A stretch of DNA of 45,768 bases, from the IMG/VR virus record IMGVR_UViG_3300027816_000161, positions 1 through 45,768 of that record; one strand, written 5' to 3'. The DNA is from a virus. A program made the position numbers and the translations under genes. Of the stretch, positions 16,452 to 25,262 are shown piece by piece. How positions within the stretch are numbered: position 1 is the stretch's first letter; each line of letters opens with the position of its first letter. The notes beneath the pieces are model-generated. The model made no database searches. It saw only the letters and a program-made list of their open reading frames with translations, and was not told the origin of the DNA.

Positions 16452-18526
16452 TGCCCGAGCGGTATTACCAGATCGCGCGAAGGGGTCTGGCGACCAACTT
16501 CACCGAGACCGAGATCCCGCTGGACTACGCCCAGAGGTTCCGCAACCGCTTCATCAATGCGGCTGGTGGTGCCGAGAAGCGTCCGGGCTACGTCGCGCTC
16601 TCGGGTGCGCTGCCGACCAAGGGCATCGTCACGGGCCTGCATGAGTATGTGGACAAGGACGGCACGGCCACGCTGTTCGCATCCTCCGAAGGCATCGTGT
16701 TCCGCTACAACGGCTCCTCGGCATGGACTCAGGTCTGGCAGGCGACGACGGCATCGCGCATCCGCTCCGTGCAGTTTGACGACAAGCTGGTGTTCTGGAA
16801 CGGGGTGGATCGTCAGGTCTACATCGACAGCCCGACCGCCAACTTCGAGCGTCTCCAGCCCCTCATGGAACAGGGGACCTGCGGGGCGTCCACCTCGGCT
16901 GCGGCGCTGACGGATGCGGCGGTTACGGACTGGACCGCGCAGACCTTCGTTGGCCCTGGCGACATCGTCTTCAACGCCAAGCGTGGGGCGTATGGCCTTG
17001 TGACTGCCGTGACCTCGTCGCGTGTCAGCCACACCCCGATCAGCGCAGCGGCGCGCGGCTTCGGCAACACTTTCACGCCGATCAGCGGCACTCCCGTTGG
17101 TGGTGAGCCTACGCCCGGAGACGGCTACAAGATTTACGACAGCATCGAGTTGAACGTGGTCTCCAATGACGGGATCATGGACAACGTCGCGACCATCGTC
17201 TCGACCAGCACCAGCCCGACGCAGACCTACATCGCGGTGTCGGCTGACCGTGTGGCGAATTGGACCACGACGGCGATGCGTACCGGCGACATCGTCCACA
17301 ACACGACCAAGAACGCGGCGTCGTTCGTGTCGGAGATCCTCTCCTCCGGGTTCTACGTCTCGCCCTCGATTGCCACGACCTCGGCGGGCGACTCCATCGT
17401 CCTGTACCAGTCGGCCATGCCGGTCGCGTCGTGGATTCATGTCCACTACGGGCGCGCATGGATGATCGACTCCCGCGACCCGCGCAACGTCGTGGCCTCG
17501 GGTGCGAATGACATCCAGGACTTTACGGTGGATAGCCAAAGCCTTGAGACGCGCACGGTTGCCATCGGCGCGCAGCAGCCGGGTGCAGATCCAGCGGTCA
17601 GCATTGCATCGTTCCAGACGTATCTGGTGATCGGCACGGAGCGCGCGGTCTACGCCTTCCGTGGCACGGCCCCCGCCGATCTGGAACCCGCTGGCCTGTT
17701 CCCGCAGGGCATCATTGCGCCCGACAGCTTCGTGAACACCGGCAACGACCTCTCGTTCATCGGGTATGACGGACTGCTGAGCATCAGCCTGCTCATCAAC
17801 ACGAACAACCTCCAGCGGTCGAACATCTCGGAGCCGATCAAGAACACGCTCCGCGCAATCATCCGCGAGGTCATCGAGAGCCGGAACCCGTCCGTCCAGA
17901 TCGTCAACTACCAGCGGCGAAGCTGGATCGTGATGAAGATCGCGAGCAAGCTGTACGTCTACAACTACGCCAACTTCGTGATGGACGACGGCAAGATCGT
18001 GGCCGGTGCAAGTTGGTCCGACTTTGACGGGCAGATCGGCTTGCAGAGCGTCCTTTACGTCCGTGCCAACTCCGACCTCCTCCTTGGCGGCGCTGACGGC
18101 AAGGTCTACCAGTTCGACCAAGGCACCTTCACGGATGACGGGGCGCTGTACCCGACCGAATACATGCCGGGCTGGCTGAACCTTGAGGAGCCGCGCCAGT
18201 CGATGCGGATCAAGACGGGTTCGTATGTCGTCCCCAACTTCCAGGTCGGCGGCAGGGTGGTCTACACCATCGAGGCGACCGGGGACTTCAACCTCCAGTC
18301 CTACGACCAGATCGTGGTGACGGCGCAGGAGGAGTTCGGTGGCCGACCCATTGGCACCTTCACCATCGGCAGCGACTTTGTCGGCATGGCCCGCACGGTG
18401 GAGGGCAAGAACCCCCTGCGCTGGAGGGGCGCTCATTTCCGCCTCTCCTTCCGCACCTTTGACCCATACGGTCCTGACGTACTAGCCGGTTTCTCGGTAT
18501 ACGGGGACATCCACGGGAGACGCTAA
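16451..18526 (+). CDS. Tail nozzle protein (gp12/P22 gp10-like)
   Basis: The 691-aa product begins with a segment common to podoviral nozzles (NFTETEIPLDYAQRFRNRFI, then EKRPGY). Repeated beta-blade-like units follow, such as TLFASSEGIVFRYNG and DKLVFWNGVDRQVYID, which fits a beta-propeller tail tube. The C-terminal part has DILLGGADGK-like blades. It follows the adaptor gene, so together they form the short tail through which DNA leaves the head. Confidence 0.8.
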   Translation: MPERYYQIARRGLATNFTETEIPLDYAQRFRNRFINAAGGAEKRPGYVALSGALPTKGIVTGLHEYVDKDGTATLFASSEGIVFRYNGSSAWTQVWQATTASRIRSVQFDDKLVFWNGVDRQVYIDSPTANFERLQPLMEQGTCGASTSAAALTDAAVTDWTAQTFVGPGDIVFNAKRGAYGLVTAVTSSRVSHTPISAAARGFGNTFTPISGTPVGGEPTPGDGYKIYDSIELNVVSNDGIMDNVATIVSTSTSPTQTYIAVSADRVANWTTTAMRTGDIVHNTTKNAASFVSEILSSGFYVSPSIATTSAGDSIVLYQSAMPVASWIHVHYGRAWMIDSRDPRNVVASGANDIQDFTVDSQSLETRTVAIGAQQPGADPAVSIASFQTYLVIGTERAVYAFRGTAPADLEPAGLFPQGIIAPDSFVNTGNDLSFIGYDGLLSISLLINTNNLQRSNISEPIKNTLRAIIREVIESRNPSVQIVNYQRRSWIVMKIASKLYVYNYANFVMDDGKIVAGASWSDFDGQIGLQSVLYVRANSDLLLGGADGKVYQFDQGTFTDDGALYPTEYMPGWLNLEEPRQSMRIKTGSYVVPNFQVGGRVVYTIEATGDFNLQSYDQIVVTAQEEFGGRPIGTFTIGSDFVGMARTVEGKNPLRWRGAHFRLSFRTFDPYGPDVLAGFSVYGDIHGRR

Positions 18527-19200
18527 TGGCAGACTTTCTTGGCTTCCTCGGACCTGTTCGGGACGTTCTTGGCACGGCTGGCGGGGTTGCCTCGGTTGCC
18601 GCTGCATTCGGGGCTGGTCGCGACCGCCGCACGGAGAAGGCGCTCAGGGCGCAGGCAGAGCGGGCTACGCAGCTTTCCGAAGCCCTGACCAACCCCAACA
18701 GCCCCCTGTTCCAGAGCATGGCGTCTGATGCGCTCCAGCAGCAGCGCACGGCCCGGCTTCAGGGCATCTCGGACTTCGTTCGGGAGCAGGAGCGCCAGGC
18801 CCGTCGGTTCCCGTCATCCTCTGGCAACGCTGGCTTCTACGCCCGCAATCCGCGTCGCGATGAGGCGATTGCCCGCGCCATGATGCTTGCCGGGCAGAAC
18901 GAGCAGGCGCAGGCCAACCAGCAGGCTCGTCAGACGCTGTCCGCTGGTCTTGGCGCGCTTGGATCTTCCATGAATGCGCTTGGCACGGCTGGAAGGGTCC
19001 AGTCTGAGGGCCAGACCGCTCGCGCCATTGGCCTCCCGAGTGCGCTGTTTGGTGCCGAGAGGATGCTTGGGCGCGTCCAGAGCCGCTTTGGTGAGAAGCC
19101 GAAGGAAGAGACACAGACCTTGCGAACCTCCATGAACCCATTCCTAGATGTTTACGGGAATAATCCGATGTACGAAGGTCGGATGGGGAGAGGCGTCTAA
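18526..19200 (+). CDS. Putative internal virion (ejection) protein, small
   Basis: The 224-aa product has a Gly/Ala-rich N-terminus (LGTAGGVASVAAAFGAG) and then long Gln/Arg/Ala-rich helices, typical of podovirus internal proteins that leave the virion with DNA. It lies between the nozzle and two larger ejection-protein candidates, with one-base overlaps on both sides. No catalytic motif is seen. Confidence 0.65.
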   Translation: MADFLGFLGPVRDVLGTAGGVASVAAAFGAGRDRRTEKALRAQAERATQLSEALTNPNSPLFQSMASDALQQQRTARLQGISDFVREQERQARRFPSSSGNAGFYARNPRRDEAIARAMMLAGQNEQAQANQQARQTLSAGLGALGSSMNALGTAGRVQSEGQTARAIGLPSALFGAERMLGRVQSRFGEKPKEETQTLRTSMNPFLDVYGNNPMYEGRMGRGV

Positions 19201-21179
19201 TGGCCTCCCTTGAGGAAGTTCTCGCAATCCTTCGTAGCGGTCAGGCGATTCGGCAGAGGACCGGAAGGGACTATCAGGGCATCGGGAACCGAGCGATTGG
19301 CGGAATTGAGGTGGTCCCGGCGACCCCCTATGCTCCTCCAGAGGAAACCCCATCTGACCTCACGGCAGACGAGATCGCGGCTGCCTCTCGGGTTCCAATT
19401 GTGTATCCGCGTGGCCCATCCTTCCCTGACGTAGATGTTGGTCCGCAGGGTTTTGCTTTCCCTGCCGTGTCCATCGAGGACTTCCTGCCGTCTCGCCAAG
19501 TGGAAACTGACTATCTTGCGGGCGCTGGAGGTCCAGCCCGTGGAGAGGCAATTGACTCCGATTACGGTGCTGGCGCTTTAGCCCGTCAGATAGTTCAGGC
19601 CCGTCAGGTTCGTGCCGGTGGTGGTGCTGCCGTCCCGCCGCCGCCCCCCGCGCCACCCGCTCCCGCCGCTGCGCCCGGTGACACGGCCCGCGCTCGCGTG
19701 GACATGGAGACCGGCTCGCAGGGTCGCACGACGCCTTCCAATGCCGCAGACGCCGCCAGCGTTGGCACCCGCATTTCTAAGTATCTTGAGCAGGCTGTTG
19801 GCCGCCTTGCCGGTGAGCAACAGGGCTTTGGCGACATCGCGAATGCCCTCATGCAGGTTCGTGCGACCGGCGGCAAGGTCAACTTCGAGCAGGCAATGCG
19901 GGACATCGAGGCGAAGGACTTCAACCGCGCCACGAACCTTGCCAATGCCTATGCTGCCCTCAAGCGCGCTGATGGCTCCGGGCAGTTGAGCCTCAAGGAC
20001 CAGGCGCTCATCGAGCAGCGGAAACTTGATCGCGCGGCCCGTGAAGGCAATCAGGCGGCGGTGCAGCTAAACAACGCCATCAACTCTGCGGTGAAGGACT
20101 ACTCGCGGGCTGACCAGCCAAGGATTCGCGAGGAGATCATGACGACCATCGCTGCGTGGCGGTTGTCGAACGAGGGGCGTGATGCTGCGCCCGCTCAAGT
20201 CCCCGAGATCATGCGCGATGTCCTGAACCATGTGAACAGGCTTGGCTTTCGCAGGGTCGGCGGTGGTGGTGGCGGTGAGGGCGCTGCTCGCCCGTCTGGT
20301 GGAGGCATCTACATGGACGGCGAGGTGGAGAGGTTCCTCCCGTTCGTCCCGCAGGGTCGTGGTGGTCTTTCCCAGCAGCAGCAGGCAGCCAATCGCGCCT
20401 TTGATCGTGGAGACGAGCAGAAGGCGTTGTCAATTGCCCGAAACATCGAGGACAGGGCTGCTGGTCGCGGTCGCGGTGGCGGTGGCGGTGGTGGCGGGCA
20501 GTTGAGTGCCGCAGACGAGAGCAAGGTCGTAGCCAGACTTGGCTCTGCCAACAGCACCCTGATGATGATTGACCGCGCGAAGTCGCTTATTGCAGGCGGC
20601 GCGCCTGTTGGCTTGGCTGAGAAACTCAGCACTATTGCCGAAGGCGTAAGGGCGCAGGCCAAGATTATTCTTGGTTCTGATGACAACAGGCTGAACGCTG
20701 CGCTGCGTTCTGCACAGAACGGCTTGGATTTTGTTATTGCGGCTGACAGGACCGGGGAAACTGGTCGTGCATTCTCTTGGCTTACAAGCAATAGTTCCGC
20801 TGATGCCCAGAGGCTGAAATCTGTCCTGACAATGATTGCCTACTCTCTGGCTAAGACGATGGACTCTGGTGGACAACTTTCCAACGGCGATGTCCAGAAC
20901 GCCATGCGTACCATTGGTCAGTCTGGAAGCGGGATATTGACAAGCCCAAACAACCTTATTGCGGCCTTGGAAGAGGTTGCCAACCTGACGCGGGCTAACG
21001 CATACAGCCAGGGCATGTCTGCAAACATTCCAGAAGAGCGCATCATGAGCATTCTGGACCGTCGTCCGCCCCCTGCCGCAGCCGCTGGTGGTGGCGCGGC
21101 TGCTGGCGGTGGCGGCGCAGCACCCGCACAGCCCGGTCGCGTATATCGGTGGAATCCGCAGACTGGGGATGTTGAGTGA
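19200..21179 (+). CDS. Putative internal virion/ejection protein, 659 aa
   Basis: This long protein has disordered Pro/Gly-rich stretches (residues about 135-165, 350-420 and 620-650) and helical domains in between. A 190-residue helical block follows ADESKVVARLGSANSTLMMI near residue 440. Composition and location in front of another large helical protein match the middle internal-core protein of podoviruses. The stop overlaps the next gene start by one base. Confidence 0.65.
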   Translation: MASLEEVLAILRSGQAIRQRTGRDYQGIGNRAIGGIEVVPATPYAPPEETPSDLTADEIAAASRVPIVYPRGPSFPDVDVGPQGFAFPAVSIEDFLPSRQVETDYLAGAGGPARGEAIDSDYGAGALARQIVQARQVRAGGGAAVPPPPPAPPAPAAAPGDTARARVDMETGSQGRTTPSNAADAASVGTRISKYLEQAVGRLAGEQQGFGDIANALMQVRATGGKVNFEQAMRDIEAKDFNRATNLANAYAALKRADGSGQLSLKDQALIEQRKLDRAAREGNQAAVQLNNAINSAVKDYSRADQPRIREEIMTTIAAWRLSNEGRDAAPAQVPEIMRDVLNHVNRLGFRRVGGGGGGEGAARPSGGGIYMDGEVERFLPFVPQGRGGLSQQQQAANRAFDRGDEQKALSIARNIEDRAAGRGRGGGGGGGGQLSAADESKVVARLGSANSTLMMIDRAKSLIAGGAPVGLAEKLSTIAEGVRAQAKIILGSDDNRLNAALRSAQNGLDFVIAADRTGETGRAFSWLTSNSSADAQRLKSVLTMIAYSLAKTMDSGGQLSNGDVQNAMRTIGQSGSGILTSPNNLIAALEEVANLTRANAYSQGMSANIPEERIMSILDRRPPPAAAAGGGAAAGGGGAAPAQPGRVYRWNPQTGDVE

Positions 21180-23854
21180 TGGACATCAGGGTCGAAGGTC
21201 CTGATGGGGCGGTAATCGAGTTTCCCGCTGGCACTCCTCGGGAGACAATTCAGTCTGTCATGGCGAGGAGGTACCCTCGTCAAGAAGGTTCCTCCCCTCC
21301 TCCAGTTGTCGAGCGTGAGGTCAGCATCCCGCAGACCCCGGAGATGGGTGCCGCTCCGTCCCTGACAGACGTTCCCGTCATGGAACTTGGCCCCGGCGAG
21401 CCAAGAATGGTCATTGACGAGTTCAAGACCCAGCTTCTGCGCGAGAAGGTTGCGGAGGGTGGTGCGCCCTCTAGCGTTCGCGCCCTTCGTGGATTTGGCG
21501 ATGAGGATGACCTTGAGGCCGCCAAGAAGGCATTTGATGTAGCAGGATACAAGAACGTCAAGGTCAGGCGCATCGAGTCTGAGGGACCGGCGCGCGGCCA
21601 GATAGTTTATGCGCTTCCGGGCCAACCCGAGACGCTCTTCCTCGGCCCTGACAAGTTGACGCTTGGCGGTGCTGCCGGTGCGGTCGGCCCCTCCTTCCCT
21701 GCTGTTGGGGGCGCGACTGGGGGATTGATAGGTGCTGGGGCTGGCCCCGTGATGTCTATCTTCGGTGCTGGCGTTGGTGGAGCGACTGCGGAAAGCGCCA
21801 GAAGGGGAATTGGAACCGTCCTCGGGATGCAAAGTCCGACCCCATCTGAAGTTGCACTTGGCGCTACCAAGGCCGGTCTTTGGGAGGCCGCGACCCAAAG
21901 TATGTTGACGGTGCCTGGCCGCATTGCCAAGATGATTTCTGGCGGCGCATTGCCGTCTACCCGCATGGCGGAACCGGAAATCAGGTCTGCCGTTGCGGAG
22001 GCTGATAGGCGGATTCGGGATCTCCAGGCCGCTGCTGGCACCCAAGAGACGTTGAAGCCTACCTTTGGTGGCGCTCTTGCGTCTCAGCCCAGGGGGATGC
22101 CCGTCACGGCTGGCGAGCAGCAGCTTGCCACTCTTGAAGGGGCTGGTGATGTCCTCCGCACCCAGAGGGTCGAGGGCGAGCGCGCACTTGAGCGCATTGC
22201 CGGATCTGAGCGGATGCTGCCCGGTGCGTCGGTGGCTCGCGAGGGCGAGCCGGGATACGTCGCCCCGTCTGCCCTTGGCGCGAAGGTCGAAAGCACGGCT
22301 CCGACGCAACAGGTGTTCAACCAGGCGCTCGATCTCCTTGGCGGCCCCGGTGCTGCGGTCAGGCGCATCGACCCGAAGGACCCGAATGCCGGTGGATCTC
22401 TTCGCACCGCAATCCAGACTGCGGAAGAGACGATCTCCAATGCGACGCGAGCGGGAAGGGCGCAAGTCGCTGCGGATGCGGCAAGCGCCACTCCTGTAAT
22501 TCCCAGAGCCACAAACGCGGCAATGAAGAACGAGCAAGACAGGATGAAGCAGGTGCTTCTCCCGAAGCTCATTGACGATGGAGACAGGGCAACCATCAAC
22601 CAATGGTTCAAGCGCGATGCCTTGCAGCCCGTGTCTTACGAGCAGCTTGACCTGACCTTGCAGGCTGTTCGCGCGGAGAAGCGTCGCGCAAGAGAGGCAG
22701 CATTCGGTCAATCCAACGTATCCACGACCATGCTTGAGAACATCGAGCGTGGCCTGGTTGCGGATCGTGACCGGATGATTCTTTCTATGCCAAATGGTCA
22801 ACAGGTACTTACAAATCTCAAGAACGTCGAGCAGCAGTTCGCCCAGATGAAGGACGACTTCTGGCGCTCCGGCGTCAGGCAGTTGATCGGCAGCAGCAAG
22901 GCCGCTGCAACCCCAGTTGGCGATCTCACGATTGGCGAGAAGATCCTCGACAACCCCGAGACGCTTCGTGTCGTGACGAACATCCTGAACACGACGCCGG
23001 GACTTTCCAACGACAAAGAAATCTTGAAGTCGATGGTCCGCTGGTCGATTGCCAAGAAGGCGACGCCAGAGGGTGCCGCTGGTGTTGATGCGGAGGCGCT
23101 TAAGTCGTTCCTCGAAAAGAACCGATCTTCCCTCTTGATGCTGTTCAACCAGCAAGAACTAAGAAACCTTGGAAATGTTGGCTCCCAGATCCAACGGGTC
23201 CGTCGCGTTCTCGGCGTTGATGGCATGGAGAACGTGGGCAAGTGGTTTGACGGGTTCTACTCCGCAGGAGACGCCAAGCAGGCTGCATCTGTTTTCAATG
23301 CAGCCCGCAATCACGACAGGGCGACCGGCGACACGCTTGAGAAGACCATTCGCGGATATGCGGCCAACAAGTTCCTGAACGAGTTCATGGTCGAGCCGAC
23401 TGCTCCCGGCCTGCCAAGGACAATCGACTCCGATGCCCTTGCCCGTGCGATCTCCGATCCCGTTAGGGTTGAGTGGTTGAGCAATGTCTTCGGCCAGGAC
23501 TTCCGCACCCGCATGAAGCTGCTTGCCGATGCGGCTCAGATCATCAGCCCCGCATCGACGGGTGCTGTTGCTGGTGCTGTTGCCAAGGGCGGCGAGGGAG
23601 AGCTTCGGACGGCTAGGAACGTCGTCGCGGGGCAGTTGAGCCGAGAGGCATCCCTGATAACGCGAATGATTAACAACGTCGTCCCGGCCCTTCAAGAGCG
23701 CGCCGCCAACATACTCGTTGACCCGCAGGCCGCTTTCGAGGCGATCCAGCGTGGCCGGGCGATCTCCAAGGGCATGGACCGTGCTGGTGCGCTTGCCATC
23801 GGCATCAGGCAGCTTGGAGAGACGGCACTTCCCAAGGAACAGGAGAACCAATGA
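21179..23854 (+). CDS. Large internal virion protein with N-terminal FPAGTP module
   Basis: The 891-aa product starts with IRVEGPDGAVIEFPAGTPRE followed by TIQSVMARRY. This short module opens many phage internal and lysozyme-bearing proteins. A Gly-rich hydrophobic stretch near residues 160-205 (AAGAVGPSFPAVGGATGGLI) might insert into membrane during ejection. The rest is helical and rich in Ala, Arg and Glu. No lysozyme active-site motif was found. I chose the ATG at 21179; a GTG at 21176 overlaps the previous stop. Confidence 0.65.
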   Translation: MDIRVEGPDGAVIEFPAGTPRETIQSVMARRYPRQEGSSPPPVVEREVSIPQTPEMGAAPSLTDVPVMELGPGEPRMVIDEFKTQLLREKVAEGGAPSSVRALRGFGDEDDLEAAKKAFDVAGYKNVKVRRIESEGPARGQIVYALPGQPETLFLGPDKLTLGGAAGAVGPSFPAVGGATGGLIGAGAGPVMSIFGAGVGGATAESARRGIGTVLGMQSPTPSEVALGATKAGLWEAATQSMLTVPGRIAKMISGGALPSTRMAEPEIRSAVAEADRRIRDLQAAAGTQETLKPTFGGALASQPRGMPVTAGEQQLATLEGAGDVLRTQRVEGERALERIAGSERMLPGASVAREGEPGYVAPSALGAKVESTAPTQQVFNQALDLLGGPGAAVRRIDPKDPNAGGSLRTAIQTAEETISNATRAGRAQVAADAASATPVIPRATNAAMKNEQDRMKQVLLPKLIDDGDRATINQWFKRDALQPVSYEQLDLTLQAVRAEKRRAREAAFGQSNVSTTMLENIERGLVADRDRMILSMPNGQQVLTNLKNVEQQFAQMKDDFWRSGVRQLIGSSKAAATPVGDLTIGEKILDNPETLRVVTNILNTTPGLSNDKEILKSMVRWSIAKKATPEGAAGVDAEALKSFLEKNRSSLLMLFNQQELRNLGNVGSQIQRVRRVLGVDGMENVGKWFDGFYSAGDAKQAASVFNAARNHDRATGDTLEKTIRGYAANKFLNEFMVEPTAPGLPRTIDSDALARAISDPVRVEWLSNVFGQDFRTRMKLLADAAQIISPASTGAVAGAVAKGGEGELRTARNVVAGQLSREASLITRMINNVVPALQERAANILVDPQAAFEAIQRGRAISKGMDRAGALAIGIRQLGETALPKEQENQ

Positions 23855-24015
23855 TGAAGATGTCGCGCGGCCAGAAAAAGGTCGAGAAGGTCATGGGTGA
23901 ATACAAGCGAGGCAGCCTGCATTCCGGCAAGGGCGGCCCCGTGGTCAGGAAGCGGGGGCAGGCCATCGCCATTGCCCTCTCGGAAGCCGGTATGTCCAAG
24001 AAGCGGAGGAAGTGA
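23851..24015 (+). CDS. DUF6496-like basic protein, 54 aa
   Basis: The product reads KKVEKVMGEYKRGSLHSGKG, then PVVRKRGQAIAIALSEAGMS and a KKRRK end. This is the DUF6496 pattern, a small basic family of unknown function found in phages and bacteria. Its ATG overlaps the preceding stop by ATGA (an ATG at 23854 is the alternative). The stop overlaps the next start by one base. Confidence 0.75.
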   Translation: MMKMSRGQKKVEKVMGEYKRGSLHSGKGGPVVRKRGQAIAIALSEAGMSKKRRK

Positions 24016-24233
24016 TGAAGGGCGAGCCGGGCGAAGGCCCCATGCACGAGAAGCGCGAGTCCCGTTCCTACGAGAAGCGGGAGTCCATGCGCGAGTACGG
24101 CAGCAAGAAGGACATGAACATGTCCGGTGGCTGCAAGGTCAATTGCCAGTACCCGACTGGCACCATCCCCTCGGCCAAGGTAAGCATGGGGGCGCAGAAG
24201 ACGAACCCGGCGCGCCGCAACCGCAGCTACTGA
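24015..24233 (+). CDS. Small charged protein, 72 aa
   Basis: The product has an Arg/Glu repeat at the start (HEKRESRSYEKRESMREYGS), a short Cys pair (GGCKVNC) and a basic end (NPARRNRSY). It is predicted to be mostly disordered. It belongs to the same set of tiny basic genes as its upstream neighbour. I do not recognise a family. Confidence 0.6.
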   Translation: MKGEPGEGPMHEKRESRSYEKRESMREYGSKKDMNMSGGCKVNCQYPTGTIPSAKVSMGAQKTNPARRNRSY

Positions 24234-24243
24234 GGGTAAAAAG

Positions 24244-24558
24244 ATGCCGATGCCTCGCCTTCCAAGGTATCCAGTTACATACCCCGGCATGGAGCGCAAA
24301 GACGAGGCTCTAGAGATGCCGGGGTCTGGCCTTCCGTATGGACAGGATGTGAGGTTTCGGATCCCGCAGGTCGAACAATTCTCCCCTCCCTATCGCGGGA
24401 TGACAGGGCCAATATCTCCATTTGAAATCAACCCAATCAGGCCGGGATCTCCTCTCTATTCATTGATCGAGATGGAGCCAATGATGGGAGGCGGGTATAC
24501 GCCGGAGGACAGGGTTAACGCGATCAACTACATCCTCAGAATGTATGGAGGTCGTTGA
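24244..24558 (+). CDS. Hypothetical Pro/Met-rich protein, 104 aa
   Basis: The product is rich in Pro, Met, Gly and Tyr (MPRLPRYPVTYPGMERKDE), with a C-terminal helix (EDRVNAINYILRMYGGR). Codon use is somewhat more AT-rich than neighbours. The stop overlaps the next ATG by one base. The role is unknown; it may be a virion or host-take-over protein. Confidence 0.55.
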   Translation: MPMPRLPRYPVTYPGMERKDEALEMPGSGLPYGQDVRFRIPQVEQFSPPYRGMTGPISPFEINPIRPGSPLYSLIEMEPMMGGGYTPEDRVNAINYILRMYGGR

Positions 24559-25262
24559 TGACGGCCCTGTCGAAGACCGCCCTGAAGGCCCTCTGGAAGG
24601 CTTACTTCCAGCCCACCAGCGCAGACTTCAGCAACCTCATCGACTCCTGGACGGACTACTCCGCCCCGCTGGCGATGGCGCTTGCCGATGTCTCTGCCGG
24701 TGCCACGGGCATTGCGGTCTTCGACAGTTCCACCTCGGGGAGGATGGTGCCTGTGGGGGCTACGGGGGTGGCCCTTCTTTCTGCTGCCACGACCACCATT
24801 GCCCAGACCACCCTCGGCGGCGGTACGGTGGGTCGGGCGGTCTTCGCCTCGGCTACGACGGCGGCGGCGGTCGGGAACCTCGGGGCCGGGACGATTGGCG
24901 GCAACGTCTTCCAGTCCTCGCAGGCCAACTCGGCAGCAGCCCTGTTCGGGGCCATCAACAACATGGGGACGACGGCTGGGACGATCAGCCTCAACCTGAA
25001 CACGGCTCTCAACCACCGCATGGTCATCTCGGGTGCCGTGACGTTCAATGCCGTGGCCGGGGCGATTCCGGGTGCGACGGGTGTGATCGAGGTCATCCAG
25101 AACGCCTCGGGCGGCCAAGCGGCGACGTTCACCAACTCGTGGATCTGGGAGGGAGGCTCCTTCCCCGGCCTGTCCACGACTGCCTCGGCAAGGGACATGG
25201 TCGCGTACTTCGTCGCTGAGACGAGCGTGATCTACGCCCGCATCAGCAACGGGTTTGCCTGA
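24558..25262 (+). CDS. Putative tail fibre/spike anchor protein
   Basis: The product has 234 residues; the ATG at 24558 is used because it overlaps the previous stop by one base. The N-terminus (KTALKALWKAYFQPTSADFS, then NLIDSW) copies the helical module of the 15047 gene. The rest is Ala/Gly/Thr-rich and beta-like with QNASGGQAATFTNSWIWEGG near the end. It likely forms a fibre or spike component next to the LamG/SPRY protein. Confidence 0.65.
   Translation: MTALSKTALKALWKAYFQPTSADFSNLIDSWTDYSAPLAMALADVSAGATGIAVFDSSTSGRMVPVGATGVALLSAATTTIAQTTLGGGTVGRAVFASATTAAAVGNLGAGTIGGNVFQSSQANSAAALFGAINNMGTTAGTISLNLNTALNHRMVISGAVTFNAVAGAIPGATGVIEVIQNASGGQAATFTNSWIWEGGSFPGLSTTASARDMVAYFVAETSVIYARISNGFA

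Noticed and set aside
16340-18436. Very long antisense open frames opposite structural genes (also 20918-23155, 11242-12876, 12873-14525 and 1401-2366)
   Set aside because: In GC-rich DNA the strand opposite a real gene often stays open. These have no ribosome sites, show odd composition rich in Arg, His and Asp, and are contradicted by well-supported virion genes on the other strand.
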